A stretch of 64,000 nucleotides of DNA, from NCBI RefSeq assembly GCF_002218085.1, contig NZ_BDUC01000001.1, positions 1 through 64,000 on the forward strand. Reading direction: 5' to 3'. The translations under genes and the position numbers were made by a program. The stretch comes from Tolypothrix sp. NIES-4075. Lineage in GTDB: Bacteria; Cyanobacteriota; Cyanobacteriia; Cyanobacteriales; Nostocaceae. Below, one piece after another: positions 7,690 through 15,890 of this stretch (its first letter is position 1; every line of letters starts with the position of its first letter). Under the pieces are notes generated by a model, which saw only the letters and a program-made list of their open reading frames with translations, was not told the DNA's origin and did no database searches.

Positions 7690-10527
7690 CTAAATACCAT
7701 AATTACCTGTCCATAGCGAACTCCAATCACCAGAAGCGACAAAACTTGCCCAATAATAAGGATGCTGGTATTCAGGTATCTTCAATAACTCTAACTGTGC
7801 TTCTCGTAGTGCATCATGTTTACCCTTACCTGCGTTTAAATTTTGGTAATACTTTACCATCAAATCCTTAGTTCCCTCATCATCTATAACCCACAAGCTC
7901 AAAACTTGACTCTGAGAACCTGCAATTACCAAAGCACGACGTAAGCCATAAAGCCTACCTCCTACTTCGAGATCACCCAGTCCAGTTTCGCAAGCTGACA
8001 GCACCACCAACTGTGTTCCCCGTAAATTCAATCCAGTAACTTCCAAGGCTGTGAGGATACCATCATTAGTATTTGATGAAGCTTGCTTGCGATTATTAAT
8101 ACCTGCGAAAGCTAACCCAGAACGCAACAAGGGATTTTCTAGTTTTAAATTTTCGAGTAATTGCTGATTGAAATTATCTGCTACTTCTTTGTCGGTAATA
8201 AAGAAGCCGTGAGTCGCTAAATGCAGGATACTCGGAGCTTGTATTTGTTTAATCGCAGCTTCGGTAGCTTGTTTACCAGAAATGATTTTTGTATCCGGAA
8301 AAATCTCTTTGATTTTATTTGCTTCCTCTAAAGTGTTGTAAAGTGGGGCAAATTGCAAGTTTGGTAAGTGACCAGAAGGGCGATTTTCTAAACCACGTAT
8401 GGTAGATGGTGGGGCTATTTCCTGCTGGTTGTAGTCGATATTTGCAAATACTACCGGAGGTGCTACGCTTTTAGCTGCTAACTGAAAGCGTAGCAGCTCT
8501 CGTCCAGTGGTGAGATAAGAGAAAGCGTAACGTTGAATCAGGTATTTATTTTGTTCGTCTAGTAGTGCTTCAAAGGGAATTATTGCTAACTGTCCATCTG
8601 GTGATAATAGCAAATGACTTGCATCGCCCAACAGCGGACGGATGGGAGCCATGACTTGCTGATATAATGTACGAGCAAGTTGCTCAAGTGATTGGGTAGG
8701 CTTGCTTTGAGTAGTAGAAGCAGAATAACGGGTGTGAACATCAGATGGTTTTTCTGTCAACGCTTTTCGTAGATTGGCAACAGATTTGTCAATCGTTTCA
8801 GCATCTCCCAAGTCAACCCACCTTGGTTCCCCTACTGAACGCAGCACCGCTGCTGCATAACGCAGTTTACCCGATTTTTCAGTTTGTTTAGCTTTGGGAT
8901 TAAATGGCTTATACCGCACAATTTCCACCAAAGCCGCATCCTTAGGTATCAGAGTTTGGATGGCTGCTAACTCTACTGGTTGGGTGGTAATGTGGAATTC
9001 AGCACTTTTATTAGCGATCGCTTCTTCTATGCGTTCTTTTTTTATATTTAATTCCTGAAGTTGAGCTTTATAGTCACTAGCGCTTTGGTTTGCTTGCCCT
9101 CTGTATATTAGTGCTGATAAGTTTTGATTGACGTTCTGCCATTCATCAAACAATTTTTGTGTTTCTGGTTTATCAGCCAGATGATTGCGTAGTATCTGTA
9201 TGCTGTCGATAACGGTGTCTAGTACACGTACTTTGCGCCGTAGCACTGTAGTGAGCGCTAGCCTTGCAGCTCTTGGATTGTTAGCAGCTTCCTGGAGAGA
9301 TAGAGATATGGCTCGGTAGGTTGAGAATAAAAAGGTTTTGGCGTAGTCTTGTTTTCTTGCCTCTGAGCCAACACTAAAAAGAAGTCCAAAATTATGTTCT
9401 TCAATTGCCAGCCCACGACTAAAGAAATTAATAGTACGGGCGATATTACCCTGCGCTTGATACAATTGTGCCAAACTGTTCAGGGTAGAAGCGACAAGAG
9501 GATGTTCTTTACCCAGCATTTTCTCTCTGATTTCTAGCGATCGCAAATACAGAGGTTCAGCTTTTTTATAGCTTCCCTCTTGTTGATACAGGGAAGCCAA
9601 AGTGTTGAGGCTAGCGGCAACATCCGGATGTTCTTTGCCCAGTGCTTTCTCCCTGATCAAGAGTGCCCGCAGATACATAGGTTCGGCTTTTTGATAGCTC
9701 CCCTGTGCTTTGTACAGTTCTGCCAAATTGTTCAGGCTAGTGGCAACATTAGGATGTTCTTTGCCCAGTAATTTCTCCATAATTGCCAGAGAGCGCAGAT
9801 ACAGAGGTTCGGCTTTTTTATCGCTCCCCTGTTGTTGGTACAAGGAAGCTAAATTGTTCAGGGTATTAGCGACCTCAGGACTTTCTTTACCCAGCATCTC
9901 TCTTATTTGTAGCGATCGCAAATACAGAGGTTCAGCTTTTTCATAGCTTCCCTGTTCAGTGTACAAGGAAGCCAAATTGTTCAGGCTAGTGGCAACATTA
10001 GGATGTTCTTTACCCAACACTTTCTCGTAAATTGCCAGAGAGCGCAAATACATAGGTTCAGCTTTTTCATAGCTCCCCTGAGCTTTGTACAGTTCTGCCA
10101 AATTATTCAGGCTAGTGGCAACAAGAGGATGGTCTTTGCCCATTATTTTCTCGTAAATTGCCAGAGAGCGCAGATACATAGGTTCAGCTTTTTCATAGCT
10201 ACCCTGTGCTTTGTACAGTTCTGCCAAATTGTTGAGGGTAGTTGCGACATCAGGATGTTCTTTGCCCAGTACTTTCTCACTTATTGCTAGTGCCCTTTCT
10301 GCTGGGGCAATAGCTTCACTGTATTTACCTGCGTTATACAACTCAATGACTTGTTTATTCAATTGCTTCGCTTCCTGCAATGCTGACTGTTGTCCTGACA
10401 GTGGCATCTGAGATTGTCCTGTACTTAGGGGAATGTTGACTAGCAGCTCGAATGTTATTGCTGCTGTGATTGAGCAGGATACCAATTTGATGCAACCTTG
10501 GATTTTTCGCTGGGAGAATCTATGCAC
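7690..10527 (-). CDS. TPR-CHAT protein
   Basis: The 945-residue protein starts with a hydrophobic segment (about 13-33), either an uncleaved signal or an anchor. Seven or eight kinesin-light-chain-type TPR units of 42 residues follow (about 50-375), each reading close to HPxVATSLNNLAELYKAQGS. A helical linker leads to a C-terminal CHAT domain (about 620-940) with His773 (LATHGFF) and Cys846 (LSACETG), so the protease dyad is intact. The TPR units are nearly identical at DNA level (126-bp period); one is a residue short (LQIREMLGKE). CHAT-TPR proteins are abundant in filamentous cyanobacteria and related to separase/caspase-like peptidases. It is the second CHAT protein within 7 kb. Substrate and trigger are unknown. 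Confidence 0.9.
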   Translation of the reverse strand: MHRFSQRKIQGCIKLVSCSITAAITFELLVNIPLSTGQSQMPLSGQQSALQEAKQLNKQVIELYNAGKYSEAIAPAERALAISEKVLGKEHPDVATTLNNLAELYKAQGSYEKAEPMYLRSLAIYEKIMGKDHPLVATSLNNLAELYKAQGSYEKAEPMYLRSLAIYEKVLGKEHPNVATSLNNLASLYTEQGSYEKAEPLYLRSLQIREMLGKESPEVANTLNNLASLYQQQGSDKKAEPLYLRSLAIMEKLLGKEHPNVATSLNNLAELYKAQGSYQKAEPMYLRALLIREKALGKEHPDVAASLNTLASLYQQEGSYKKAEPLYLRSLEIREKMLGKEHPLVASTLNSLAQLYQAQGNIARTINFFSRGLAIEEHNFGLLFSVGSEARKQDYAKTFLFSTYRAISLSLQEAANNPRAARLALTTVLRRKVRVLDTVIDSIQILRNHLADKPETQKLFDEWQNVNQNLSALIYRGQANQSASDYKAQLQELNIKKERIEEAIANKSAEFHITTQPVELAAIQTLIPKDAALVEIVRYKPFNPKAKQTEKSGKLRYAAAVLRSVGEPRWVDLGDAETIDKSVANLRKALTEKPSDVHTRYSASTTQSKPTQSLEQLARTLYQQVMAPIRPLLGDASHLLLSPDGQLAIIPFEALLDEQNKYLIQRYAFSYLTTGRELLRFQLAAKSVAPPVVFANIDYNQQEIAPPSTIRGLENRPSGHLPNLQFAPLYNTLEEANKIKEIFPDTKIISGKQATEAAIKQIQAPSILHLATHGFFITDKEVADNFNQQLLENLKLENPLLRSGLAFAGINNRKQASSNTNDGILTALEVTGLNLRGTQLVVLSACETGLGDLEVGGRLYGLRRALVIAGSQSQVLSLWVIDDEGTKDLMVKYYQNLNAGKGKHDALREAQLELLKIPEYQHPYYWASFVASGDWSSLWTGNYGI

Positions 10528-10705
10528 GTATTTCTGCTTCCTAGCTTGATTAGCGATAGTCGGTCAAAATAATGCTCAAAATACACCTTAAAAGCGAAAA
10601 GGCGAGAATTGATTGTTTGGTTTTGCCAAAAACTCTACAACCTCTCACCGTAGAATTTATAAAATTTTTTAAAGATTTAATAAAGTAGAGGCGCAAAGAA
10701 GAACG

Positions 10706-11340
10706 CTAGCTGGAAACGATAATCTGACCGATACGCTTTAAAATTTGCAAGACAGTATATAGTTCATTTTGCAAGGAAGCAGGAGAAAAAACTCTCGATA
10801 CATCATACTGTGGTGTATTCTGTTGAGTTAGTTTTACAAATACAATACCGTTTCGTTTGTCATGATCCCAAAGATAGGCTTATCAGGCTGCGGATTTGCC
10901 ATCATATATGCTTGGGCTTGTGGCAATGCTGACATTACAGAAATAGTAGTTCTTTTCGACTCCAGCAAGATTACCCAAAACTGATTTTGCAAGACTAAGG
11001 TATCAATTCGTCCTTTTAAAGTTTCTTCCTCTTCTCCGCATCAAAGACTATTTCTATCGAAGCCTCACCTCGCATTTTGTAGGGATAATCATAAAATCCT
11101 ACCTTTTCTAAGATAGGTGAAGCTATGAGTAGTGTTACTGTTCCTTCTGTGAGATTGCCATCAGCTAGATGATAAAGATATCTTCGTCTAATAACATCTA
11201 ACGAGGCTTTTTCTTCGTCTGTTAGTTGAGGTAAGTTCTCATACCATTCTCGGAAAAATTGCTCATCTTCGGTTCTTCTAATACCAAAGCGAGATTCAAC
11301 TTCAACTCAACTTTTGAAAATGTCAGTAATTGCGGTTTAA
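10706..11340 (-). pseudogene. Degenerate PD-(D/E)XK-like nuclease ('restriction subunit R'-type) gene
   Basis: The minus strand encodes pieces of a family often annotated in cyanobacteria as restriction endonuclease subunit R. In order they are SRFGIRRTEDEQFFREW, LADGNLTEGTVTLLIASP, GRIDTLVLQNQFWVILLESK and a tail NGIVFVKLTQQNTPQYDV ending QIIVSS. The Asp of GRID and the Glu/Lys of LLESK fit a D...ExK nuclease core. The frame is broken at least twice, near 11031 (after FDAEK) and near 10865 (between FGIMTN and NGIVFVKL), and a stop interrupts the N-terminus near 11310. No intact start is visible. I conclude the gene is dead. Boundaries are approximate at the 5' end. Confidence 0.7.
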
Positions 11341-11357
11341 TGTACCATTTTTTTATA

Positions 11358-12527
11358 TTATTTATTTGCTAAGATTGTCTGCAAACCTGTGACTAATCTT
11401 TCTATTCCTTCTTTCGCGGTTTCTTTTTGCAGCGCACCATAAGCAACTCGCAGATAACATCCATTATCCATGCCGAAGGTTGTACCGGGAATGACTGCTA
11501 CTAGATGTTCTTTAATTAGTCTTTCTACTAATTCAAAGCTATCGATATTAGTATGAACTTTAAGGAAAAAATAAAATGCACCATCGGCGGGGGTGATGGT
11601 ACAGTGATTTTGTAGGCGGTTGAGTGAGTTAAGTACGTTATAGCGTACAGAGGCGATCGCTTCCAAATTATTCCTCAAATACTCTTCTTTTGCCTGCAAT
11701 GCTCCTAATGCTGCATACTGAGAAATAACAGGTGGACAAATTACTATTGAATCCTGTACTTTTTTAACAGCTACAAGCAAATGTTTGGGAATCACCATAT
11801 AGCCAATCCGCCAACTTGCAAAACCGTAAGCTTTGGAAAGGCTATAAAGAGAAATGGTGTATTCGCTACTTCCGGCAAATGCACCAGGGGAAGTGTGTTT
11901 TACACCGTTGTAGGTAAAGTATTCATAAGCTTCATCGTTAATATGATAAATGTTGCGTTCTTTGCAAAGAAGATTAACTTGTCGCAATGCTTCTTCAGAA
12001 TAAACAACACCTGTGGGATTATTCGGTGAAATGGTGACTATTGCTTTTGTTTTTGATGTTATGGCTTGGGCGATCGCATCCACTCGCAATTGATAATTTT
12101 CATCGGTTTCTACCAACACCGGATGACAACCTGCCATTGTCGTTGCCATTTCATGATTAAAATAATAAGGCGTATTTAAAATAATTTCATCGCCTACCGA
12201 TGTAATCGCAAGAATGGCATTCATAAACGCCATATTACTGCCGGCGGTAACAACAATGCAGTTTTCGTCGTTAATTTCAATGTTGTTAAAAACTTGCAAT
12301 TTTGCTTCAATTGCTGCTAATAAAGGAGGAATTCCCTCAACAGCTTTGTATAAATTATTAGCAGGTTCAGCGAGGAATTTCGGCAAAAGCTCGATAGCTT
12401 CTGGTGGCGGACTGTAAGAAACAACACCTTGTCCTAAAGAAATGGTTCCCGGATTGTTTTTAATTAATTCACCAACAACAGGTATTATCGGAGACTGCAC
12501 TGCCTGCATACGAGAGATATTTTTCAT
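11358..12527 (-). CDS. Class I/II PLP-dependent aminotransferase
   Basis: A fold-type I aminotransferase of standard length (389 residues), aspartate-aminotransferase-like. Visible signatures are SPNNPTG (167-173), Asp198 in INDEAY for the PLP pyridine nitrogen, Lys232 in SLSKAYG for the Schiff base, and Arg240 in SWRIGY. The reaction is transamination between an amino acid and a 2-oxo acid; the substrate cannot be told from sequence. The ATG start fits the family. It is on the same strand as the P450 behind it, 165 bp away with a hairpin repeat between, so co-transcription is uncertain. Confidence 0.9.
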   Translation of the reverse strand: MKNISRMQAVQSPIIPVVGELIKNNPGTISLGQGVVSYSPPPEAIELLPKFLAEPANNLYKAVEGIPPLLAAIEAKLQVFNNIEINDENCIVVTAGSNMAFMNAILAITSVGDEIILNTPYYFNHEMATTMAGCHPVLVETDENYQLRVDAIAQAITSKTKAIVTISPNNPTGVVYSEEALRQVNLLCKERNIYHINDEAYEYFTYNGVKHTSPGAFAGSSEYTISLYSLSKAYGFASWRIGYMVIPKHLLVAVKKVQDSIVICPPVISQYAALGALQAKEEYLRNNLEAIASVRYNVLNSLNRLQNHCTITPADGAFYFFLKVHTNIDSFELVERLIKEHLVAVIPGTTFGMDNGCYLRVAYGALQKETAKEGIERLVTGLQTILANK

Positions 12528-12600
12528 GCGTTCACAAAGTGACTCCGTAGGAGTATCGGCAAACTAGAGCTATATTTAATTCTCTCGTAAATACGCTTTC

Positions 12601-12654
12601 GTAGTAAGGACTTCAGTCCTTGGCTTTTTTAATGAGGACTGAAGTCCTCACTAC
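12601..12654. repeat. GTAGTAAGGACTTCAGTCC hairpin repeat
   Basis: Twenty-base arms (12601-12620 and 12635-12654, one mismatch) enclose a 14-base loop that includes a T6 run. A cognate palindrome beginning GTAGTAAGCAC is at 56128. It lies between the P450 and the aminotransferase and may act as a terminator for minus-strand transcription from the P450. Confidence 0.75.
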
Positions 12655-12691
12655 CGGACTTCATATTAGTGTCGGTTACTGTCCCCCTTGC

Positions 12692-14074
12692 TCAAGTACT
12701 TGCCATAGTCAATTGCGATTCTGGACGCACGCGCTGTCCGGTAATTACCATCTTCACACCACGGGCAGGTGCAAGGGTAACACCTCGACGCCGAGGCGTT
12801 TCTGGTTGATTATCAGCTAGCGCTAGTTGATAGTGTGACAAAATTGTTGCCAATACTAATTTCATTTCAAACTGAGCTAAAGCATCGCCAATACAGCGAC
12901 GGGCACCAGCACCAAAGGGTATAAATTCATAGGGAGAAAATTGCCGTTCTAAAAAGCGTTCTGGTTTAAACTGCTTGGGTTCTGGATATAAATCTTCACG
13001 CTGATGAACTAGATACATGCAGCCAACAATGTTTGTACCAGGCTCTAATTTATGTCCCAGTAGTTCCACACTTTCTCGCACGACTCTGGGGAAAGTAAAT
13101 ATGGTTACAGGATGAATCCGCAAAGTTTCATTACAAACAGCGGTGAGATAAGGTAGCCGGAAAATGCTCATCGGATCTGGAGAATCACCCAAAGTATCGA
13201 GTTCTTGCAGGATTTTGTTACGGACTTCTGGCTTGTAGTGAGTCCAATATAATGCCCAAGCCATTGCGCTTGCGGTGGTTTCATATCCAGCAAGTAACAT
13301 GGTCATCAACTCATCCCGCAACTCTTGATCGGTCATGGGATTTCCCTGTTCATCCCGCGCTGACATCAGCAACGAGAGGATATCGACGCGATTTGGATCG
13401 GGTGAAGAGCGACGTTCAGCAATTTCGGTGTAAATTATTTTATCAACTGCGGCGCGATCGCGTACAAATTTTCCCCAAGGACTCCAAGCACCTAAATCCT
13501 TTTGCAGCCAAGGGAAATACAAAAAGCTAGAAGTCAATGGCGAGCGAAACAAATCTGATATTGCTGTCAGTCCGCGTTTAAGTTGTTGATAACGTTCTCC
13601 TTCATGCAAGCCAAAAACCGCCTTTAGGATGACTTGCAGGGAAATTTCCTGCATCGCAGTCCGAGCTAAAAAAAGCTGATTTTGTGGGAAATTACTAAAG
13701 GTCTTTTCAGTGATATTACGGATTAATTCTCCGTACTTTCGCATCCGTTCACCGTGAAACGAAGGCATTACTAATTGTCGCCGCTTTCTGTGGCGATCGC
13801 CTTCGAGCATGAAAATCGAATAGTCTCCTACTATTGGTTGCACGATTTCGTTCACATCACCAGGAGCTGCAAACTTTTTGCGGTCATTTGTTAAAATTTC
13901 TTGCAGCGCTTGGGGATGGTTCACGAATACCAGGGTGTTGCCAAAACCTATGATTCTAGCAGTGAAAATATCAGGATATTGTTTTACTGCGCTTTCCATA
14001 TATCCCACAGGATCGGCTACCCATTGGATTTTTTGGAGAAATGAGGCGGATTTTACAGGGTTGATTAGTTGCAT
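12692..14074 (-). CDS. Cytochrome P450 (CYP110-like)
   Basis: A complete soluble P450 of 460 residues. The I-helix oxygen-activation motif is AGYETTAS (262-269), the K-helix ExxR is ETLR (316-319), and the heme loop is FGAGARRCIG with the axial Cys394. The overall sequence, including the N-terminal DPVGYMESAVKQYPDIF, is typical of the CYP110 family, which is nearly confined to filamentous cyanobacteria. Known or proposed substrates there include fatty acids, alkanes and terpenes. No terpene synthase or ferredoxin partner lies next to it, so the substrate stays open. The ATG gives the expected N-terminus. Confidence 0.9.
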   Translation of the reverse strand: MQLINPVKSASFLQKIQWVADPVGYMESAVKQYPDIFTARIIGFGNTLVFVNHPQALQEILTNDRKKFAAPGDVNEIVQPIVGDYSIFMLEGDRHRKRRQLVMPSFHGERMRKYGELIRNITEKTFSNFPQNQLFLARTAMQEISLQVILKAVFGLHEGERYQQLKRGLTAISDLFRSPLTSSFLYFPWLQKDLGAWSPWGKFVRDRAAVDKIIYTEIAERRSSPDPNRVDILSLLMSARDEQGNPMTDQELRDELMTMLLAGYETTASAMAWALYWTHYKPEVRNKILQELDTLGDSPDPMSIFRLPYLTAVCNETLRIHPVTIFTFPRVVRESVELLGHKLEPGTNIVGCMYLVHQREDLYPEPKQFKPERFLERQFSPYEFIPFGAGARRCIGDALAQFEMKLVLATILSHYQLALADNQPETPRRRGVTLAPARGVKMVITGQRVRPESQLTMAST

Positions 14075-14165
14075 AGGATTTTTAAAGCTGAAAATTTTAC
14101 TATTAAGTATTGTTGTTAATATGTATCAATGTTGCAATTGTTATTTTAAACAACTCAAAACAAGA

Positions 14166-14729
14166 TTAGCTGGGATTTTTAGTGTTCATATGTCGAAATA
14201 TTGCAGCAATGTTGCGGGCATCGTCTATTCCGCGATGGTGTGTACCCTTCAATTCTAATCCAAGCTGTTGGAGAGCCTGCGCCATCCCAAATCCTTTAGA
14301 TACACCCAGATATTCAGAAAATTCCTTTTTGATGTTTCTATGTTCTGAACCAAAAGGATAAGCAATATTGTGATGTTTGCAATCTTGAATAAATTGCGTT
14401 TTATCATAGTTTCCCCAAGAGCAGAAAACATACTTGGGAAATGATTTAATCCATTCTTGGAGGCAAGACATTGCTTCCGGAAATTTTGGGGCTAATTCAA
14501 CATCTTTTTGGTAAATGCTAGTTAGTTCTGTACAAAAAGCTGTTAATTGCGGATTTATTACAGGTTGAATGAATTGCTGAAATTCTGAATCAATTTCCCA
14601 TGTTGCTCTGTTGAGCATGACAGCACCGATTTCGATTATTTCCATTTGATGACGCGGAATAATGCCATCATCAGAGCAAGTAGCTTCTAAATCTATGATT
14701 AAAAAATAAGAGGATCTATCAGTTTTCAT
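14166..14729 (-). CDS. DEDDh 3'-5' exonuclease (ERI-1/KapD-like)
   Basis: 187 residues with all DEDDh residues visible: Asp13 and Glu15 (IIDLEATC), Asp109 (WGNYDK), and His165/Asp170 (HRGIDDA). This pattern matches single-domain exonucleases of the ERI-1/Snipper/KapD group, which trim RNA or single-stranded DNA using two metal ions. There are no extra nucleic-acid-binding domains. The gene ends 91 bp from the P450 start and begins 30 bp from the stop of the membrane-protein gene behind it; all are on the minus strand, so it may share a transcript with that gene. Biological substrate unknown. Confidence 0.85.
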   Translation of the reverse strand: MKTDRSSYFLIIDLEATCSDDGIIPRHQMEIIEIGAVMLNRATWEIDSEFQQFIQPVINPQLTAFCTELTSIYQKDVELAPKFPEAMSCLQEWIKSFPKYVFCSWGNYDKTQFIQDCKHHNIAYPFGSEHRNIKKEFSEYLGVSKGFGMAQALQQLGLELKGTHHRGIDDARNIAAIFRHMNTKNPS

Positions 14730-14759
14730 ATAATGAGTTTTATCAATAAGGATTGCAAC

Positions 14760-15221
14760 TTAAGTTGATTTAAAAGGTTTAATCCAGCCTAATTTTATGG
14801 CGGTATCGAGTGCGATCGCAGCGATCGCAAACCAAACAATACTTTCCGCAGCCAGCACGACAAAAGGCAAAATTGTACTATAACAACAAAGTCCCACATC
14901 TATCTGAGTTAAACCTCGCACCAACCCAAAAGCCAGCACTCCCCCAGCTTTGAGTTGCGGATTGTCATCGGAGCGAACGATATAGCGATAGGTGACACCA
15001 AATAGCAAGCCACAAAAGCACGATATACCACCGCTTATCCACCAACGCCAATCCTGGATATTCAGCTTGAGAATGCTCAGTGCTGTAAAATACTTGGCAA
15101 GCAGCAGATTGTTAAGAAAACTGGTAATGAGGAAGGCTAAACAAAGAGATAATGCCCCGAAAATCCCAGCTTTCAGGGATTCTAGACGTTCAGCCATATC
15201 GTTCGTATCTTTCATGAACAC
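14760..15221 (-). CDS. Conserved cyanobacterial membrane protein, unknown function
   Basis: 153 residues with about four hydrophobic helices (approximately 18-40, 60-82, 93-110 and 118-140). I recognise no enzymatic motif. Two starts are possible: ATG at 15221 or ATG at 15197 (MAERLESLKAG), the latter giving the more usual-looking N-terminus. It is divergently oriented from petN, with only 83 bp between the 15221 ATG and the petN ATG, so the two promoters must lie close together or overlap. Confidence 0.6.
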   Translation of the reverse strand: MFMKDTNDMAERLESLKAGIFGALSLCLAFLITSFLNNLLLAKYFTALSILKLNIQDWRWWISGGISCFCGLLFGVTYRYIVRSDDNPQLKAGGVLAFGLVRGLTQIDVGLCCYSTILPFVVLAAESIVWFAIAAIALDTAIKLGWIKPFKST

Positions 15222-15304
15222 AGAGGAAGAATCAAATGACTAATGACCATTCCCAGTATCATAAATATTAGAGACGTTTTGTAAATTAGTTGAAGAATAG
15301 GACT

Positions 15305-15394
15305 ATGGAGATTTTGACATTGGGTTGGGTTTCACTACTGGTTGTGTTCACTTGGTCAATTGCAATGGTAGTATGGGGTCGCAACGGACTGTAA
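15305..15394 (+). CDS. petN: Cytochrome b6f complex subunit VIII (PetN)
   Basis: A 29-residue reading frame (ATG 15305, TAA 15392-15394) matches PetN almost residue for residue: it begins MEILTLGWVSLL and ends VVWGRNGL, with one TM helix. PetN is an essential small subunit on the rim of the thylakoid cytochrome b6f dimer. It is too short for normal ORF cut-offs. The A/G-rich GAAGAATAGG before the ATG can serve as ribosome site. A second small membrane-protein frame follows 7 bp later, then a hairpin terminator, suggesting a two-gene mini-operon. Confidence 0.95.
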   Translation: MEILTLGWVSLLVVFTWSIAMVVWGRNGL

Positions 15395-15401
15395 GAAAAT
15401 C

Positions 15402-15560
15402 GTGGAAAGTCCATTCTTGAGCATTTTGGCTTTGTCTGGTTTGGTGCTATTGTTAGCATTAACTGGCGGTGTTGGTTATTTGACGGTTTCCGAATGGCGC
15501 GATCGCCGTTTGCGAGAACAAGAAAAACGCGAAACACGACGCACTCCCAAGCGACGCTAA
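15402..15560 (+). CDS. Small single-TM protein downstream of petN
   Basis: A 52-residue frame starts with GTG seven bases after the petN stop. It has one strongly hydrophobic helix (LSILALSGLVLLLALTGG at about 6-23) followed by a very basic tail (residues 30-52) that contains EWRDRRLREQEKRE and ends TPKRR. I know of no assigned function. The tight spacing, shared strand and terminator 27 bp downstream suggest co-transcription with petN and a thylakoid or plasma membrane location. No strong Shine-Dalgarno is present, so translation could be coupled to petN. Confidence 0.65.
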   Translation: MESPFLSILALSGLVLLLALTGGVGYLTVSEWRDRRLREQEKRETRRTPKRR

Positions 15561-15586
15561 TTTATTAGCGTTAAATATATGTTTTG

Positions 15587-15611
15587 AGGGACACGATCTT
15601 TTCGTGTCCCT
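15587..15611 (+). terminator. Hairpin terminator of the petN unit
   Basis: Perfect 10-bp stem AGGGACACGA / TCGTGTCCCT with a 5-base loop, 27 bp after the stop of the small ORF behind petN. The T-rich tail is weak (TAGCTTTT). Confidence 0.7.
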
Positions 15612-15671
15612 TAGCTTTTGTGATGGTAGGCGATCGCATAACCGATAAAGTTAGGTTAGCGCACTACCCAT

Positions 15672-15890
15672 TTAAGCCACGATTAAAACGGTCGGTTCTG
15701 AAAGTGCTTCCCCGGTCGCTTCACAAGCCATTATCAGTGACTCCAATGCTTCAGCACCATTTGCAACAGCTTCCTCATAAGTATCGCCATGCGTCCGAAA
15801 AGGCTGTCCAGGGAAATCAGGAAATCCGACTAAGAAGCAGTTGTCTTCATCAGACCATTGAATCAGCATTTGATATTTAAATTTGCTCAT
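15672..15890 (-). CDS. hicB: HicB-family antitoxin
   Basis: A 72-residue HicB-type protein with the partially degraded RNase H-like fold: YQMLIQWSDEDNCFLVGFPD, then GDTYEEAVANGAEALESL. It lacks a C-terminal DNA-binding domain, as in many short HicB proteins. HicB neutralises the mRNA interferase HicA. The ATG lies 14 bp inside the end of the hicA frame (coordinates 15877-15890 shared), the usual coupled order toxin-antitoxin. Here hicA is broken, so this antitoxin has lost its cognate partner at this locus. Confidence 0.85.
   Translation of the reverse strand: MSKFKYQMLIQWSDEDNCFLVGFPDFPGQPFRTHGDTYEEAVANGAEALESLIMACEATGEALSEPTVLIVA

Noticed and set aside
9580..10411. Several plus-strand frames inside the TPR-CHAT gene
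   Set aside because: Repeated shadow frames created by the 126-bp TPR repeats.
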